DNA from: Nucisporomicrobium flavum
GTDB taxonomy: Bacteria > Actinomycetota > Actinomycetes > Mycobacteriales > Micromonosporaceae
Direction of reading: 5' to 3'
Assembly (NCBI RefSeq): GCF_016464385.1
Contig: NZ_JADMLH010000002.1
Location: 403,691-467,690 of the forward strand
DNA length: 64,000 bases
This document shows, piece by piece, positions 35,337-44,583 of the stretch. How positions within the stretch are numbered: position 1 is the first letter of the stretch; each line of letters starts with the position of its first letter. Made by a program: the position numbers and the translations under genes. The notes below the pieces were generated by a model that was not told the DNA's origin, did no database searches, and saw only the letters and a program-made list of their open reading frames with translations.

Positions 35337-36262
35337 GCTCCCCGCTGCGCCTCGGAACCCGGGGCAGCGCCCTCGCCCTCGCCCAGTCACAGATGGTCGC
35401 CTCCGCGGTCACGGCCGTGTCCGGCGTGCCGGTCGAGCTGGTGCCCATCGTGACCCCGGGAGACCGTTCGTCCGCCCCGGTCGCGCGGCTCGGCGTCGGC
35501 GTGTTCGTGTCGGCCCTGCGGGACGCCCTGCTGGCGAACGAGATCGACTTCGCCGTGCACTCGTACAAGGACCTGCCCACCGGGGAGCACCCCGGACTGC
35601 ACATCGCCGCCGTGCCGCAGCGCGAGGACCCGCGTGACGCGCTCGTCGCCCGCGACGGGAAGACGCTCGCGGAGCTCCCACCGGGCGCCACCATCGGCAC
35701 GGGGGCGGTGCGCCGAATCGCGCAACTGCATGCTTTGGGCCTACAGTTGCAGGTCACGCCGATCCGCGGCAACGTCGACAGCCGCATCGCGCGAGTGCTC
35801 GGCCCCGAGGCCGACCTCGACGCGATCGTGCTGGCGCGGGCCGGCGTGGTGCGTCTCGGACGGGCCGCCGAGATCACGGAGACGCTGGACCCGATGCTCA
35901 TGCTGCCCGCCCCGGCTCAGGGTGCGCTGGCGGTGGAGTGCCGGTCCGGCGACGCAGACCTGGTCGAGCTGCTGGGGGCGCTCGATCATGCACCGTCCCG
36001 CGCCGCCGTCACGGCGGAACGGGCGATGCTTGCCACGCTCGAGGCCGGGTGCTCCGCCCCGGTCGCGGCACACGCCGAGCTCGCCGAAGGCGAGGACGGC
36101 GACGAGATCTACCTGCGCGGTGCGGTGATCAGCCCGGATGGGGCCCGAGCTGTCCGGCTGTCGCGCACCGGAACGCCCGCCGACGCGGCGGAGATCGGCA
36201 AGGCGCTCGCCGCCGATCTCCTCGAAAACGGCGCCGACACCCTGATGGGGAGCACAGAATGA
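35333..36262 (+). CDS. hemC: Porphobilinogen deaminase HemC
   Basis: The 309-residue enzyme polymerises four porphobilinogens into hydroxymethylbilane. Recognisable blocks are RLGTRGSALALAQ, HSYKDLPT, the arginine-rich RGNVDSRI, and the cofactor-attachment Cys in LEAGCSAPVAAHAE. GGAGGA at 35322-35327 precedes GTG 35333. It overlaps both neighbours by 4 nt. Confidence 0.96.
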   Translation: MSSPLRLGTRGSALALAQSQMVASAVTAVSGVPVELVPIVTPGDRSSAPVARLGVGVFVSALRDALLANEIDFAVHSYKDLPTGEHPGLHIAAVPQREDPRDALVARDGKTLAELPPGATIGTGAVRRIAQLHALGLQLQVTPIRGNVDSRIARVLGPEADLDAIVLARAGVVRLGRAAEITETLDPMLMLPAPAQGALAVECRSGDADLVELLGALDHAPSRAAVTAERAMLATLEAGCSAPVAAHAELAEGEDGDEIYLRGAVISPDGARAVRLSRTGTPADAAEIGKALAADLLENGADTLMGSTE

Positions 36263-37845
36263 CCACCCGCACCGCCCGCAACCGCGCCGGACGCATCGCG
36301 TTCGTCGGCGCCGGACCCGGCGACCCGGGGCTGCTGACGCGCCGGGCCCACGACACCCTCGCCGACGCCGACCAGGTCGTCTACGACCGGGGCGTCCCCG
36401 AGTCGCTGCTCGCGGCGATCAAGGCGGAGGCCAAGGAGGACACGCAGTTCAGCCCGGCCGAGGGCGCGCCCGGCGACGTCGCCAAGGTGCTGCTCTCGGC
36501 GGCGAAGTCCGGCCTGTCCGCCGTCCACCTCGTCGCCGGCGACCCGTTCGGGCACGAGGCCGTGGTCCGCGAGGTGCAGGCGGTCGCTCGCACGGCCGTG
36601 CACTTCGAGGTGGTACCGGGCCTGGGCCAGGCGGAGGGCGTCGCCACGTACGCGGGCGTGCCGCTGCCGGGCGTCCGCACGGTGGCCGACATCGACGACG
36701 TGGCGGCCCTCGACTTCGACGCGCTCGCCGCGGCGACCCAGAAGGGCTCCTTCGCGGTGGCGGTGGACGCCGGAGACCTCGCCGCGGTCCGTGACGGCCT
36801 CCTGGCCGCGGGCGTCGAACCCGGCACGGCGGTCGCGGTGACCGGCGACGGCACCGGCGAGACCCAGTACACGACCACCTCCACGGTCGACAGCTTCGTC
36901 GCGGCGGCGCTCGGCTTCACCGGCCGGGTGGTGCTGACGGTCGGCTCGGAGGTCGCCGAGCGCGACAAGCTGAGCTGGTGGGAGAACCGGCCGCTGTACG
37001 GCTGGAAGGTCCTCGTGCCGCGCACCAAGGAGCAGGCGGGGGCCATGAGCGCCCGGCTGCGCGCGTACGGCGCCATCCCGTGCGAGGTCCCGACGATCGC
37101 CGTCGAACCCCCGCGCACCCCGGCGCAGATGGAGCGCGCGGTCAAGGGCCTGGTCGACGGCCGCTACGCCTGGGTGGTCTTCACCTCGGTCAACGCGGTC
37201 CGCGCGGTCTGGGAGAAGTTCGCCGAGCACGGCCTCGACGCCCGCCACTTCGGCGGCGTGAAGATCGCCTGCATCGGCGAGGCCACGGCCGACGCGGTCC
37301 GCGACTTCGGCATCCAGCCCGAGCTCATCCCGTCCGGCGACCAGTCCAGCGAGGGCCTGCTGGCGGAGTTCTCCCCGCACGACGAGATCCTCGACCCGGT
37401 CGGCCGGGTGCTCCTGCCCCGCGCTGACATCGCCACGGAGACCCTGGCGGCCGGCCTGATCGAGCGCGGCTGGGAGGTCGACGACGTGACGGCGTACCGC
37501 ACGGTCCGCGCCGCCCCGCCGCCGGCCGACATCCGCGACGCCATCAAGTCGGGCGGCTTCGACGCGGTCCTGTTCACGTCGTCCTCGACGGTCCGCAACC
37601 TGGTCGGCATCGCCGGCAAGCCGCACGCCCGCACGGTGGTCGCGGTGATCGGCCCGAAGACGGCGGAGACGGCCACGGAATTCGGCCTGCGCGTGGACGT
37701 CCAGCCCCAGCACGCCTCGGTCCCCGACCTCGTCGAGGCGCTCGCCTCGTACGCGGTGGAGCTCCGGGAAAAGCTGGCGGCCATGCCGGCCAAGCAGCGC
37801 CGCGGCTCGAAGGTCCAGGGCCCGACGGCGCTCCGGTTCCGCTGA
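36259..37845 (+). CDS. hemD: Fusion of SUMT-like methyltransferase domain and uroporphyrinogen-III synthase
   Basis: The 528-residue product joins an N-terminal SUMT-like domain (FVGAGPGDPGLLTRRA, VAGDPFGHEAVV, VVPGLGQAEGVATYAG) to a C-terminal HemD domain (WKVLVPRTKEQAGAMS, VFTSVNAVRAV, IACIGEATADAV, DAVLFTSSSTVRNL). HemD cyclises hydroxymethylbilane to uroporphyrinogen III. The SUMT half keeps GPGDP and GDPF but lacks the GRGGEE and ITS-type segments of active enzymes, so methylation toward sirohaem or cobalamin is doubtful. ATG 36259 overlaps hemC. The fusion is standard in actinobacteria. Confidence 0.93.
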   Translation: MTTRTARNRAGRIAFVGAGPGDPGLLTRRAHDTLADADQVVYDRGVPESLLAAIKAEAKEDTQFSPAEGAPGDVAKVLLSAAKSGLSAVHLVAGDPFGHEAVVREVQAVARTAVHFEVVPGLGQAEGVATYAGVPLPGVRTVADIDDVAALDFDALAAATQKGSFAVAVDAGDLAAVRDGLLAAGVEPGTAVAVTGDGTGETQYTTTSTVDSFVAAALGFTGRVVLTVGSEVAERDKLSWWENRPLYGWKVLVPRTKEQAGAMSARLRAYGAIPCEVPTIAVEPPRTPAQMERAVKGLVDGRYAWVVFTSVNAVRAVWEKFAEHGLDARHFGGVKIACIGEATADAVRDFGIQPELIPSGDQSSEGLLAEFSPHDEILDPVGRVLLPRADIATETLAAGLIERGWEVDDVTAYRTVRAAPPPADIRDAIKSGGFDAVLFTSSSTVRNLVGIAGKPHARTVVAVIGPKTAETATEFGLRVDVQPQHASVPDLVEALASYAVELREKLAAMPAKQRRGSKVQGPTALRFR

Positions 37846-37852
37846 TGATGTG

Positions 37853-37897
37853 AGCCGGGCCGGACGCGCTAGTGGTGCGTCCGGCCCGGCTGTCTTT
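37853..37897 (+). terminator. Strong terminator between hemD and hemB
   Basis: A 15-bp GC stem (37853-37867 with 37877-37891) with a 9-nt loop is followed by GTCTTT. It separates hemB from the rex-hemACD operon, so hemB probably has partial or separate control. Confidence 0.8.
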
Positions 37898-37963
37898 CCG
37901 GGCTGTCGTGGTGCGGCGGGCCTGGCTGTTTTCCGGCCTGCCGTGGCGCGGCGGGCCTGGCAG
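37895..37963 (+). repeat. Imperfect 35-bp duplication upstream of hemB
   Basis: Two copies (about 37895-37928 and 37930-37963) share the end GCGGCGGGCCTGGC and differ at a few positions. They fill the space between the terminator and the hemB ribosome-binding site GAGGGAG. Confidence 0.7.
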
Positions 37964-37974
37964 AGGGAGTTCGC

Positions 37975-38964
37975 ATGTCTTACCCGGACATCCGCCCGCG
38001 CCGGCTGCGGCGCACGGCCGCGATGCGTCGGCTGGTCGAGGAGACCCGCGTGTCGCCCCCCGAGCTGGTGCTGCCGCTCTTCGTCAAGGAGGGCCTCACC
38101 GAGCCGCGGCCGATCTCGTCGCTGCCCGGCGTCCTCCAGCACTCGCGCGACTCCCTGCGCAAGGCCGCCCACGAAGCCGTCGGCGCGGGCGTCGGTGGCC
38201 TGATGATCTTCGGCGTGCCCACGGCCGAGAACAAGGATGAGACCGGCTCCCGCGGCATCGACCCGGACGGCATCCTCAACGTCGCCATCCGGGACGTCGT
38301 CGCGGAGGTCGGCGACGCCACCGTCGTCATGAGCGACCTGTGCCTCGACGAGTTCACCTCCCACGGCCACTGCGGCGTCCTCACCGCCGACGGCACCGTC
38401 GACAACGACGCCACCCTCGACCTCTACGCCCGGATGGGCGTGGCCCAGGCCGAAGCCGGCGCCCACGTCGTCGGCCCCTCCGGCATGATGGACGGCCAGG
38501 TCGGCGTGATCCGGCGTGCCCTCGACGAGGCCGGTCACCAGGACGTCGCTGTCCTCGCGTACGCGGTCAAGTACGCCGGCGCCTTCTACGGCCCCTTCCG
38601 CGAGGCCGTCGAGTCCACCCTCCAGGGCGACCGCCGCACGTACCAGCAGAGTCCCGGCAATCTCCGCGAGGCGCTGCGCGAGGTGGACCTGGACGTGGCC
38701 GAGGGCGCGGACATGGTCATGGTCAAGCCGGCGTTGCCGTACCTCGACGTGGTGGCCGCGGTCCGCGACCGGGTGACCGTGCCGGTCGCCGCCTACCAGG
38801 TCTCGGGCGAGTACGCGATGGTCGAGGCGGCCGCGGCGAACGGCTGGATCGACCGTGAGGGCGTGATGCTGGAGACCCTGACGTCGATCAAGCGGGCGGG
38901 CGCGCAGGTCATCCTGACGTACTGGGCTGCGGAGGCCGCCCAGTTGCTGCGCAGCCGGTACTGA
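37975..38964 (+). CDS. hemB: Delta-aminolevulinic acid dehydratase (porphobilinogen synthase) HemB
   Basis: The 329-residue enzyme condenses two 5-aminolevulinates to porphobilinogen. The Schiff-base lysines are in [14 protein letters not shown] and in [11 protein letters not shown]. The metal-binding stretch reads [14 protein letters not shown]: two of the three Cys ligands of zinc-type enzymes remain and the middle one is Asp, a mixed site. The start ATG 37975 has GAGGGAG upstream. It completes the early haem pathway together with hemA, hemC and hemD; glutamate-1-semialdehyde aminomutase is not in the window. Confidence 0.96.
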   Translation: MSYPDIRPRRLRRTAAMRRLVEETRVSPPELVLPLFVKEGLTEPRPISSLPGVLQHSRDSLRKAAHEAVGAGVGGLMIFGVPTAENKDETGSRGIDPDGILNVAIRDVVAEVGDATVVMSDLCLDEFTSHGHCGVLTADGTVDNDATLDLYARMGVAQAEAGAHVVGPSGMMDGQVGVIRRALDEAGHQDVAVLAYAVKYAGAFYGPFREAVESTLQGDRRTYQQSPGNLREALREVDLDVAEGADMVMVKPALPYLDVVAAVRDRVTVPVAAYQVSGEYAMVEAAAANGWIDREGVMLETLTSIKRAGAQVILTYWAAEAAQLLRSRY

Positions 38965-38986
38965 CCCGGCCGGCCGGCGCAGGCAC

Positions 38987-39190
38987 TCAGCCCGAGGGCT
39001 CGGCTTTGGCCGGTCTGGGTGTCTCACCGCCCTGTTCGGGCCGGTCGCTGTAGCGCTGCTCGTCCGGCTCCCACGGCTGGTCGGGTGAGCCCTTGTTCTG
39101 CCTCTCGGCGGACGCCCTGCTCTGACCTGTTTCCTCGGCGGGCGTCCCAGCGTTCCGGGAGGCCTCGATGTCCAGCGGCTCGTCTGTCAT
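38987..39190 (-). CDS. Small acidic hydrophilic protein, unknown
   Basis: The 67-residue product is very hydrophilic and probably disordered (rich in Glu, Asp, Pro, Gln; no Cys, no membrane segment). No family is recognised. ATG 39190 is preceded by TAGCGT and 7 nt on the minus strand, a leaderless start, which supports it as a real gene. The region upstream to 39506 has no gene; it holds a 24-bp tandem repeat and a terminator. Confidence 0.55.
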   Translation of the reverse strand: MTDEPLDIEASRNAGTPAEETGQSRASAERQNKGSPDQPWEPDEQRYSDRPEQGGETPRPAKAEPSG

Positions 39191-39197
39191 GCGAGGC

Positions 39198-39203
39198 ACG
39201 CTA
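39198..39203 (-). promoter_or_regulatory. -10 element for small acidic protein gene
   Basis: On the minus strand TAGCGT is followed by 7 nt and the ATG at 39190. Confidence 0.4.
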
Positions 39204-39360
39204 CCCGTCCGTCGACCGCCGATTCGGGTTGTCCACAACGCGCGAGTATCCACAGGGCACCCGGCGGGCTCGACGGAAATCCGGCACCCTCGGCGCGTGC
39301 TCAAGCTCGTATCAGCCACTCGTCAGCCGATCCCTCACCTGGATGCTGCGCCCGGCTCGG

Positions 39361-39451
39361 CCCTTCGCCGGTCGGCTGGCTGGGCCCTTCGCCGGTCGGC
39401 TGGCTGGGCCCTTCGCCGGTCGGCTGGCTGGGCCCTTCGCCGGTCGGCTGG
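39361..39451. repeat. 24-bp tandem repeat, about 3.8 copies
   Basis: Units beginning CCCTTCGCCGGTCGGCTGG start at 39361, 39385, 39409 and 39433 and are virtually identical. They are intergenic, just beyond the terminator of the minus-strand nuclease gene. Probably a length-variable minisatellite. Confidence 0.9.
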
Positions 39452-39459
39452 AAACACAG

Positions 39460-39490
39460 CTGCCGGGCCCGCACGAAGCGGACCCGGCAG
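39460..39490 (-). terminator. Terminator of the extracellular nuclease gene
   Basis: A 13-bp stem with one mismatch (39460-39472 with 39478-39490) and a 5-nt loop is followed on the minus strand by TGTGTTT, 16 nt after the stop codon. Confidence 0.7.
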
Positions 39491-39506
39491 CGGTAGGCCG
39501 TACCGG

Positions 39507-41921
39507 TCAGTCGTCGTTCTTGATGACGCCCGTCGCCGACGGATCGGTCTGACGGACGTCGCCCAGACCCGCGACCACGAGCGTGAGCTTCTCGTCCGGC
39601 TCGCGGAGGCGGTCGCCGCGCACCTTGACGGTGAAGGTCACGCCGGTCTCACCCGCGGGGATCGACTTGCACCCGAAATAGGGATCGAAGTCGACGATCG
39701 GCCACGCCGAGCCGGGCACCGCGGTGGCGCACACCGTGAGCGGCTGGCTCAGCGGGCGCGACAGACCGACGGGGAAGCCCAGCGCCGTCGTCCCGCTGTT
39801 GCCCTCGGACACGGTGGCGTCGGTCGGGATCAGTGCCGCCTTCGACTGGAAGCGGGCGATCTGCGGGTCGTGGTCGCTGGAGCCCTTGGAGCCGTTGGCC
39901 TCGTCCTCGGCCGCCCAGTCCGCGTTGATGTGTGCGGCCCGCATCTCGATCAGGTCGCCGTACAGGGCCTCGTTGACGAAGAGGTTGTCGAGCGTCTGGG
40001 CCTGGCCGTCGAACACGTACGAGTACGCCGACGCGGGCGCGTCCGCCACCAGGTCGTCCCAGAGGTTGTGCAGCCCGGCGTCGTAGAGCGGCCCCAGCTG
40101 GTCGGCCGGCTTGGCGGGGACCGGCTCGTCCGGCCGGGGGAAGACGTTCAGGTCGCCGCCGTACGCGATCCGCGCGTGCGGGTGGCTCGCCTCGATCGCC
40201 GTGGTGATCGCGCCACCGTAGGTCGCCTGTTCCCGGCGCTGTCCGACGCGGCTGTCCGGACCGGAGCTGTAATGGTTGCTGATCGCCCACAGCTGGAAGT
40301 GCTCCGAGGCGCCCGGCGCGGCCTTCACGTCGAAGAGCGCCACCTGCGGCGCCCGGGTGAAGACGTTGGCACCGTCCACCCCGGTGGACCGGTCCACGTC
40401 GGCGGGGAGCACCGCGTTGAGAGCCTTCGGGTTGGACACGTCGGCGTTGCCGGCGAGCGGGGTGCCCCGGTACTGCACCTGCGGCGCCGAGCCGAGGATC
40501 GGGTCGTCCGCGGAGGCGGCCGCGAGCGACAGCCGGTCGGTGCGGTAGAGGAACGCCGCCGTGATCCCGCGCGCGTCGGCGCCGGTGCGGTCGAACGCCG
40601 CCGCGTACGCCGGCCCGCCCGCGTTCTTGATGGTGAGCGCGAGCTCCTGCAGCGTGTCCGGCCGCCCGTCCGCGTTGTTCGTGTCACCGCAGCTCAGCGC
40701 GGTTCCCGAGACCGTGCAGATGTCCTGGTCCTCGGCTTCCTGAGCCAGGATGACGTCGGGCGAGTGCATGCTGTTCACGATCTGGTCGGCCAGGTTGCCG
40801 AGCTTCTCGGTGTACGCGGCCTCGCTCGCCGGGACGTAGTCGAACGGTGGGCTGACCCCGGGGCACCCGGAGTTGCCCGTGAAGTCGCAACCGTCGAACG
40901 GGTCATCGCGGTAGTCGTACAGGTTCTCGACGTTGTACGTGGACACCGCGAACTCGGAGCCGCGCTTGGCCGGCTTCGGCGGGTTGTTCTTCGACGGGTC
41001 GGCGCCCGCCGCGAACTCCGCGGTCGACGGCTGAAGCCCGTACTTGTTGAAGGCGTAGTAGACGCCACCGACCGCGTCGGCCGACAACGTGTCGAAGGTC
41101 TTCACCGGCGGCAACAGGGTGCTGTTGTCACCGGCGGTCGCCTTGACGCCCATGGGGCCGAGCAGGATGCGGTCGCCGTTGCCGTTGTCGAAACGGGCCG
41201 GGTCGTCGTCCAGCGGGTGGGCGTCGCGGAAGACCCGGCGCGCGTACGGGTCGGCGCGGTCCAGCAGGGGGTCGTCCCTGTCGACGACCCAGATCTCGGC
41301 GTCGGCCGTGTCGCTGAAGACGTTGCGGCCCGAGACGGCGCCGGAGCCCGCGCGCACCCGCAGCTGCATGCCCTCGTGCCGCTCCCAGAACAGGTCGGCC
41401 GCGGCCACGTCGACCGGCGGCGTCGCGTCGTCGATCTGGACGTCGCTCATCGGTACGCCCGAGTCGAGCTTCGTGACCAGCGACGCGCTGGAGAGCTGGG
41501 TCAGCGAGAAGTATTCGGACACCCGAGCCTTGACCACGATCTCGTCGCCGACCGTGGGCACGTAGCCGCCGATCAGCGACGTGAACGAGCCCATGAACAC
41601 GAAGATGCCGTCGGAGCTGGCCGGGTCACCGTCCTCGGTGCCCTTGCGGCTCTGCAGGAAGAAGCCGTTCTGGTCGGCGCCCGCGGCGGTTCGCGCCAGC
41701 GTGCGCTGCGTGACGACACCGCGTACCTCGTACAGGGTGCTGCTAGTGCCGTTGCCGGACGGGTTCGCCAGTGGGGAGCGGTGCGTGCGGGGCGAGGATG
41801 TGGTGCTGCCCTGCACCGCGCCGACCGACAGGGGTTCGTCAGCCGCCCGCGCCACGCCTGGGATCAACACAGCCGTCAGAACGGGGGCAACAAGAATGGG
41901 CAATATGCGTGGGTAGCGCAC
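39507..41921 (-). CDS. Secreted ExeM/NucH-type endonuclease with Calx-beta-like tail
   Basis: The 804-residue product begins with a signal peptide (cleavage near ARAADEP). An OB-fold-like region (about 40-260) resembles the N-terminal part of ExeM/NucH nucleases. An endonuclease/exonuclease/phosphatase domain follows, with AVSTYNVENLYD, QEAEDQD, AISNHYSS, YGGDLNVFPRPDE and SSDHDPQIA, the metal and catalytic residues of the EEP fold. A C-terminal Calx-beta-like domain (ATVSEGNSG...DEKLTLVVAG) ends the protein. GTG 41921 has TGGAGG 4 nt upstream. It is predicted to degrade extracellular DNA. Confidence 0.88.
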   Translation of the reverse strand: MRYPRILPILVAPVLTAVLIPGVARAADEPLSVGAVQGSTTSSPRTHRSPLANPSGNGTSSTLYEVRGVVTQRTLARTAAGADQNGFFLQSRKGTEDGDPASSDGIFVFMGSFTSLIGGYVPTVGDEIVVKARVSEYFSLTQLSSASLVTKLDSGVPMSDVQIDDATPPVDVAAADLFWERHEGMQLRVRAGSGAVSGRNVFSDTADAEIWVVDRDDPLLDRADPYARRVFRDAHPLDDDPARFDNGNGDRILLGPMGVKATAGDNSTLLPPVKTFDTLSADAVGGVYYAFNKYGLQPSTAEFAAGADPSKNNPPKPAKRGSEFAVSTYNVENLYDYRDDPFDGCDFTGNSGCPGVSPPFDYVPASEAAYTEKLGNLADQIVNSMHSPDVILAQEAEDQDICTVSGTALSCGDTNNADGRPDTLQELALTIKNAGGPAYAAAFDRTGADARGITAAFLYRTDRLSLAAASADDPILGSAPQVQYRGTPLAGNADVSNPKALNAVLPADVDRSTGVDGANVFTRAPQVALFDVKAAPGASEHFQLWAISNHYSSGPDSRVGQRREQATYGGAITTAIEASHPHARIAYGGDLNVFPRPDEPVPAKPADQLGPLYDAGLHNLWDDLVADAPASAYSYVFDGQAQTLDNLFVNEALYGDLIEMRAAHINADWAAEDEANGSKGSSDHDPQIARFQSKAALIPTDATVSEGNSGTTALGFPVGLSRPLSQPLTVCATAVPGSAWPIVDFDPYFGCKSIPAGETGVTFTVKVRGDRLREPDEKLTLVVAGLGDVRQTDPSATGVIKNDD

Positions 41922-41974
41922 GAAGCCTCCACAGCGGAGCTTGAAAAGGGGTACGCCGACCCTAAAGGTCCAGG

Positions 41975-42997
41975 TCAGTCCGTGGGTTCCAGCCTCTGTA
42001 CCAGTTGCGCAACGTCGGCGATGTATTCGTACCAATCCCGGTCGGACTGGAAGCCCAACTCGGCGTTAACCTTCAGCATCGACTCGCTGTGCTGCGCGTT
42101 CCAGGTCTGCACCTCGCGCAGACCCGGCTCCGCCGTCCGCAGCTCGAGCAGCATCCGGGCCTTGATCGCCCGGTCGATCCCGTAACCGCGATGGTCTCGC
42201 ACGACGATGGTGTCGTACTGGTCGGCGCGTTCCGGATGCTGCGCCGGCACGACCAGCTCCGTCAGGCCGGCAACCGTCCCGGTCGCCTCGTGGATCGCGA
42301 GCACGATGTACGGCTTCAGCCCACGCCGGTGCAACGTGTCGAGGCTGTCCCGCAGGCGCTGCGGATCGGACGAGCTCGGACGCAGATCCAGGTCGTTGTC
42401 GTCGCCGTCCTGACCCTCGAGCTTCGCCTGCGCGTACGCCTCCAGCAGGCTCTCCGGCGGGCCACCCGGGTGGTACTCGACGCGGTATCCGGCGCTGATG
42501 CCGCCCGCCATGGTGCTCAGGGCGCTCCAGTCCACGCTGGACAGGGTCAGCACGCTGCGGGTCTCCACGTACTCCTTCTCGAAGCCCAGCGCCTCGTAGA
42601 AGGGGATCGCCGGGGTGTCGCCGATCGCCTCGACGCCGATCGACGAGAACCCCTCGAGGTACGCCCGGCGGGCTGCGACGGCGACCAGTTGCTGACCGAG
42701 GCCGCGGCGGCGCAGATCGGGGTGCACGAGCACCTCCAGCACGCCGATGTCACCCAGCAGCAGGAGGGTGACGTGCCCGAAGACCCTGCCCGTACCCTCG
42801 GGGAGGCGGTCGTCCTCGGCCACCCAGCTGATCCGGCGCTCGCCCGGCATCGTCTCGGCCAGGTAGTCCCTGACCTGCACGTCCTGCCACGGTGGATCGT
42901 CCGGGAGATCCGCTGCGAGCACGTCGTTCAGCGTCTCCACGAGCGATCGGACCTCCTCGTCCGACGCGGACCGGGGATCCCACTCACGCACCCTCAC
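41975..42997 (-). CDS. Double GNAT-domain acetyltransferase
   Basis: The product has two GNAT domains. The first (about 1-160) carries the canonical LEVLVHPDLRRRGLGQQLV acetyl-CoA loop and PFYEALGFE. The second (about 170-340) carries VVRDHRGYGIDRAIKARML and NAELGFQ. The two-domain layout resembles mycothiol synthase (MshD), but the substrate is not certain. GTG 42997 is chosen; ATG 43024 and GTG 42991 are alternatives and none has a clear ribosome-binding site. It is downstream of the transglycosylase gene on the same strand with an 81-nt gap. Confidence 0.8.
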   Translation of the reverse strand: MRVREWDPRSASDEEVRSLVETLNDVLAADLPDDPPWQDVQVRDYLAETMPGERRISWVAEDDRLPEGTGRVFGHVTLLLLGDIGVLEVLVHPDLRRRGLGQQLVAVAARRAYLEGFSSIGVEAIGDTPAIPFYEALGFEKEYVETRSVLTLSSVDWSALSTMAGGISAGYRVEYHPGGPPESLLEAYAQAKLEGQDGDDNDLDLRPSSSDPQRLRDSLDTLHRRGLKPYIVLAIHEATGTVAGLTELVVPAQHPERADQYDTIVVRDHRGYGIDRAIKARMLLELRTAEPGLREVQTWNAQHSESMLKVNAELGFQSDRDWYEYIADVAQLVQRLEPTD

Positions 42998-43078
42998 CCG
43001 TACAGCTTGCCGGTATCTCGACATTCAGGGAAGTGCCGGGGGAGCAAATGTACGCGACCCGTCACTGTGGGTGGTCTG

Positions 43079-44440
43079 CTAGACGCGGCTGCGCTGGCCG
43101 TATTCGTTGGCGGCGTCGAAGACTTTCTGAGCGTACGGGCGTACAGCGTTGTAGGACAGGATCGCGTCCCACCAGGCGTCCGCCCTGGACAGGTCGCGTC
43201 CGCCCCGGCACAGATAGACGGCCGCGGCGAGGGCGGCGTCGTCGATGTCGTTGGGATCCGAGACACCGTTGTTGTCGGCGTCCACCGCGTTACCGACCGA
43301 GATCTCGTTCCACGTCTGCGGGATGAACTGCAGCGGCCCCATCGCGCGGTCGTACTGGGCGTCCTTGTCGAGTACGCCCTGATCGGTGTCGCGGATCAGC
43401 TGGCGGCCGCCCTTGCCGTCGAGCGGCAGACCGAAGATCGCCGGTGCCACCGTGCCGTCCACGCCGAGCACCGCGCCGTTCGCGCTGCCGTGTGCGGATT
43501 CCACCTTCGCGATGGCGGCGACAGTGGTCCAGCTCAGGTGGCAGCTCGGGGCGGTACGGCCGACGACCAGCTCGGCGTACCCGTAGGCCTGGACGGCGAC
43601 CACCGGGATCCCGACCCGGGTCCCGGTCTGCTGGGCCCACCCGGCGAGCACGTCGGCGGGCCGGCCGCCGGCAACGCCCACGGGCGGGGCCGTGGGCAGG
43701 CCGCCCGGCGCGGTCGCCGCGGAGCTGACGCCCGGCAGGCTCGGCAGCCCGCTCGCGTTGGGCAGCGGCGCGCCCGACCCCCCGCCATCCAGGCCGAAGT
43801 TCGGCGTCGCGCTGGGCGTCGGCGCCGACTCCAGAGCCTGCGGTACGAGGTAAGCACCGGCCGTCCCCGCAGCGCCGAGGAGCAGCACGGCTATGACAGC
43901 CGGCAGGATGAACCGGCCGGACGGGCGCTTGGCCCACTCCGAGGTGCTGCGAACCACGCGTACGGGATTGGCCTTGCGCAACACCCGGGTGGTCCGGCCG
44001 CGTGCCGCGAGTGCGGCGGCCGTGGCGGATGGCGCTGTCGCATCCCCTTCCGGCTGCTTCTCCCCGACCTTGGTCGCTGCCGGAGGGCTCGCTGCCTTTT
44101 CGGTCGGCTTGTCCTTTGCCGGCGCGTCGTCCGAGCTTCCGGCCGGCTTGTCGGCGGCCTTCCCAGCCGGCTCCTTCGCGGGCGACTTGTCACCGGTGCC
44201 GGTTCGCTCGTCCGCTGTCGAGGCCGGCGAGTCGGCTGGGCTTTCGGTCTGCTTGTCCGCTGCCGACGGAGACGCCGGCTGCGCGTCCGCCGACGCGGTG
44301 CGCTGCTCAGGCGTGGTGTCGGATCGCTTCTCCGCCGTCGCGGCGAGCGGCTCATCGGGCGCGGCACCCGAGCTGCCCAGGGGACCGCCGGAGTGCGGCG
44401 CCGCCGGTCGCTTCGAGGGTGTGTCGTGCCCGTCTACCAC
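43079..44440 (-). CDS. Membrane-anchored lytic transglycosylase-like protein
   Basis: The 453-residue product has a long low-complexity charged cytosolic N-terminus, one membrane helix (FILPAVIAVLLLGAAGTAGAYL), a Pro/Gly linker and a C-terminal SLT-type muramidase domain with AIAKVESAHGS (catalytic Glu), MGPLQFIPQTWNE and ILSYNAV. It would cleave the glycan strands of peptidoglycan outside the membrane. A leaderless start is preferred: TAGTCT then 7 nt then GTG 44440, giving MVDGHD; the frame extends further upstream without support. It is divergent from the FmdB-like gene. Confidence 0.88.
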   Translation of the reverse strand: MVDGHDTPSKRPAAPHSGGPLGSSGAAPDEPLAATAEKRSDTTPEQRTASADAQPASPSAADKQTESPADSPASTADERTGTGDKSPAKEPAGKAADKPAGSSDDAPAKDKPTEKAASPPAATKVGEKQPEGDATAPSATAAALAARGRTTRVLRKANPVRVVRSTSEWAKRPSGRFILPAVIAVLLLGAAGTAGAYLVPQALESAPTPSATPNFGLDGGGSGAPLPNASGLPSLPGVSSAATAPGGLPTAPPVGVAGGRPADVLAGWAQQTGTRVGIPVVAVQAYGYAELVVGRTAPSCHLSWTTVAAIAKVESAHGSANGAVLGVDGTVAPAIFGLPLDGKGGRQLIRDTDQGVLDKDAQYDRAMGPLQFIPQTWNEISVGNAVDADNNGVSDPNDIDDAALAAAVYLCRGGRDLSRADAWWDAILSYNAVRPYAQKVFDAANEYGQRSRV

Positions 44441-44447
44441 CCGCAGA

Positions 44448-44453
44448 AGACTA
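44448..44453 (-). promoter_or_regulatory. -10 element for leaderless transglycosylase gene
   Basis: On the minus strand TAGTCT is followed by 7 nt and the GTG at 44440. Confidence 0.42.
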
Positions 44454-44571
44454 CCGGTCGAGGGCCACCGCCGGGTGCCGCGGATTCTGGCCACCAGGGT
44501 GCATCGGCTCTGGCCAATCCGTGGTCAACAACTACGCACCTGCGATGCAGCGCGAGTGCCGGTCCAGCCCA

Positions 44572-44577
44572 TACGCT
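44572..44577 (+). promoter_or_regulatory. -10 element for leaderless zinc-ribbon gene
   Basis: TACGCT is followed by 6 nt and ATG 44584. Confidence 0.45.
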
Positions 44578-44583
44578 GTTCGG

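Noticed and set aside
39361..39451. CRISPR array
   Set aside because: Units are contiguous and identical with no unique spacers; no cas genes are near. The same applies to 48721-48876 and 26375-26513.
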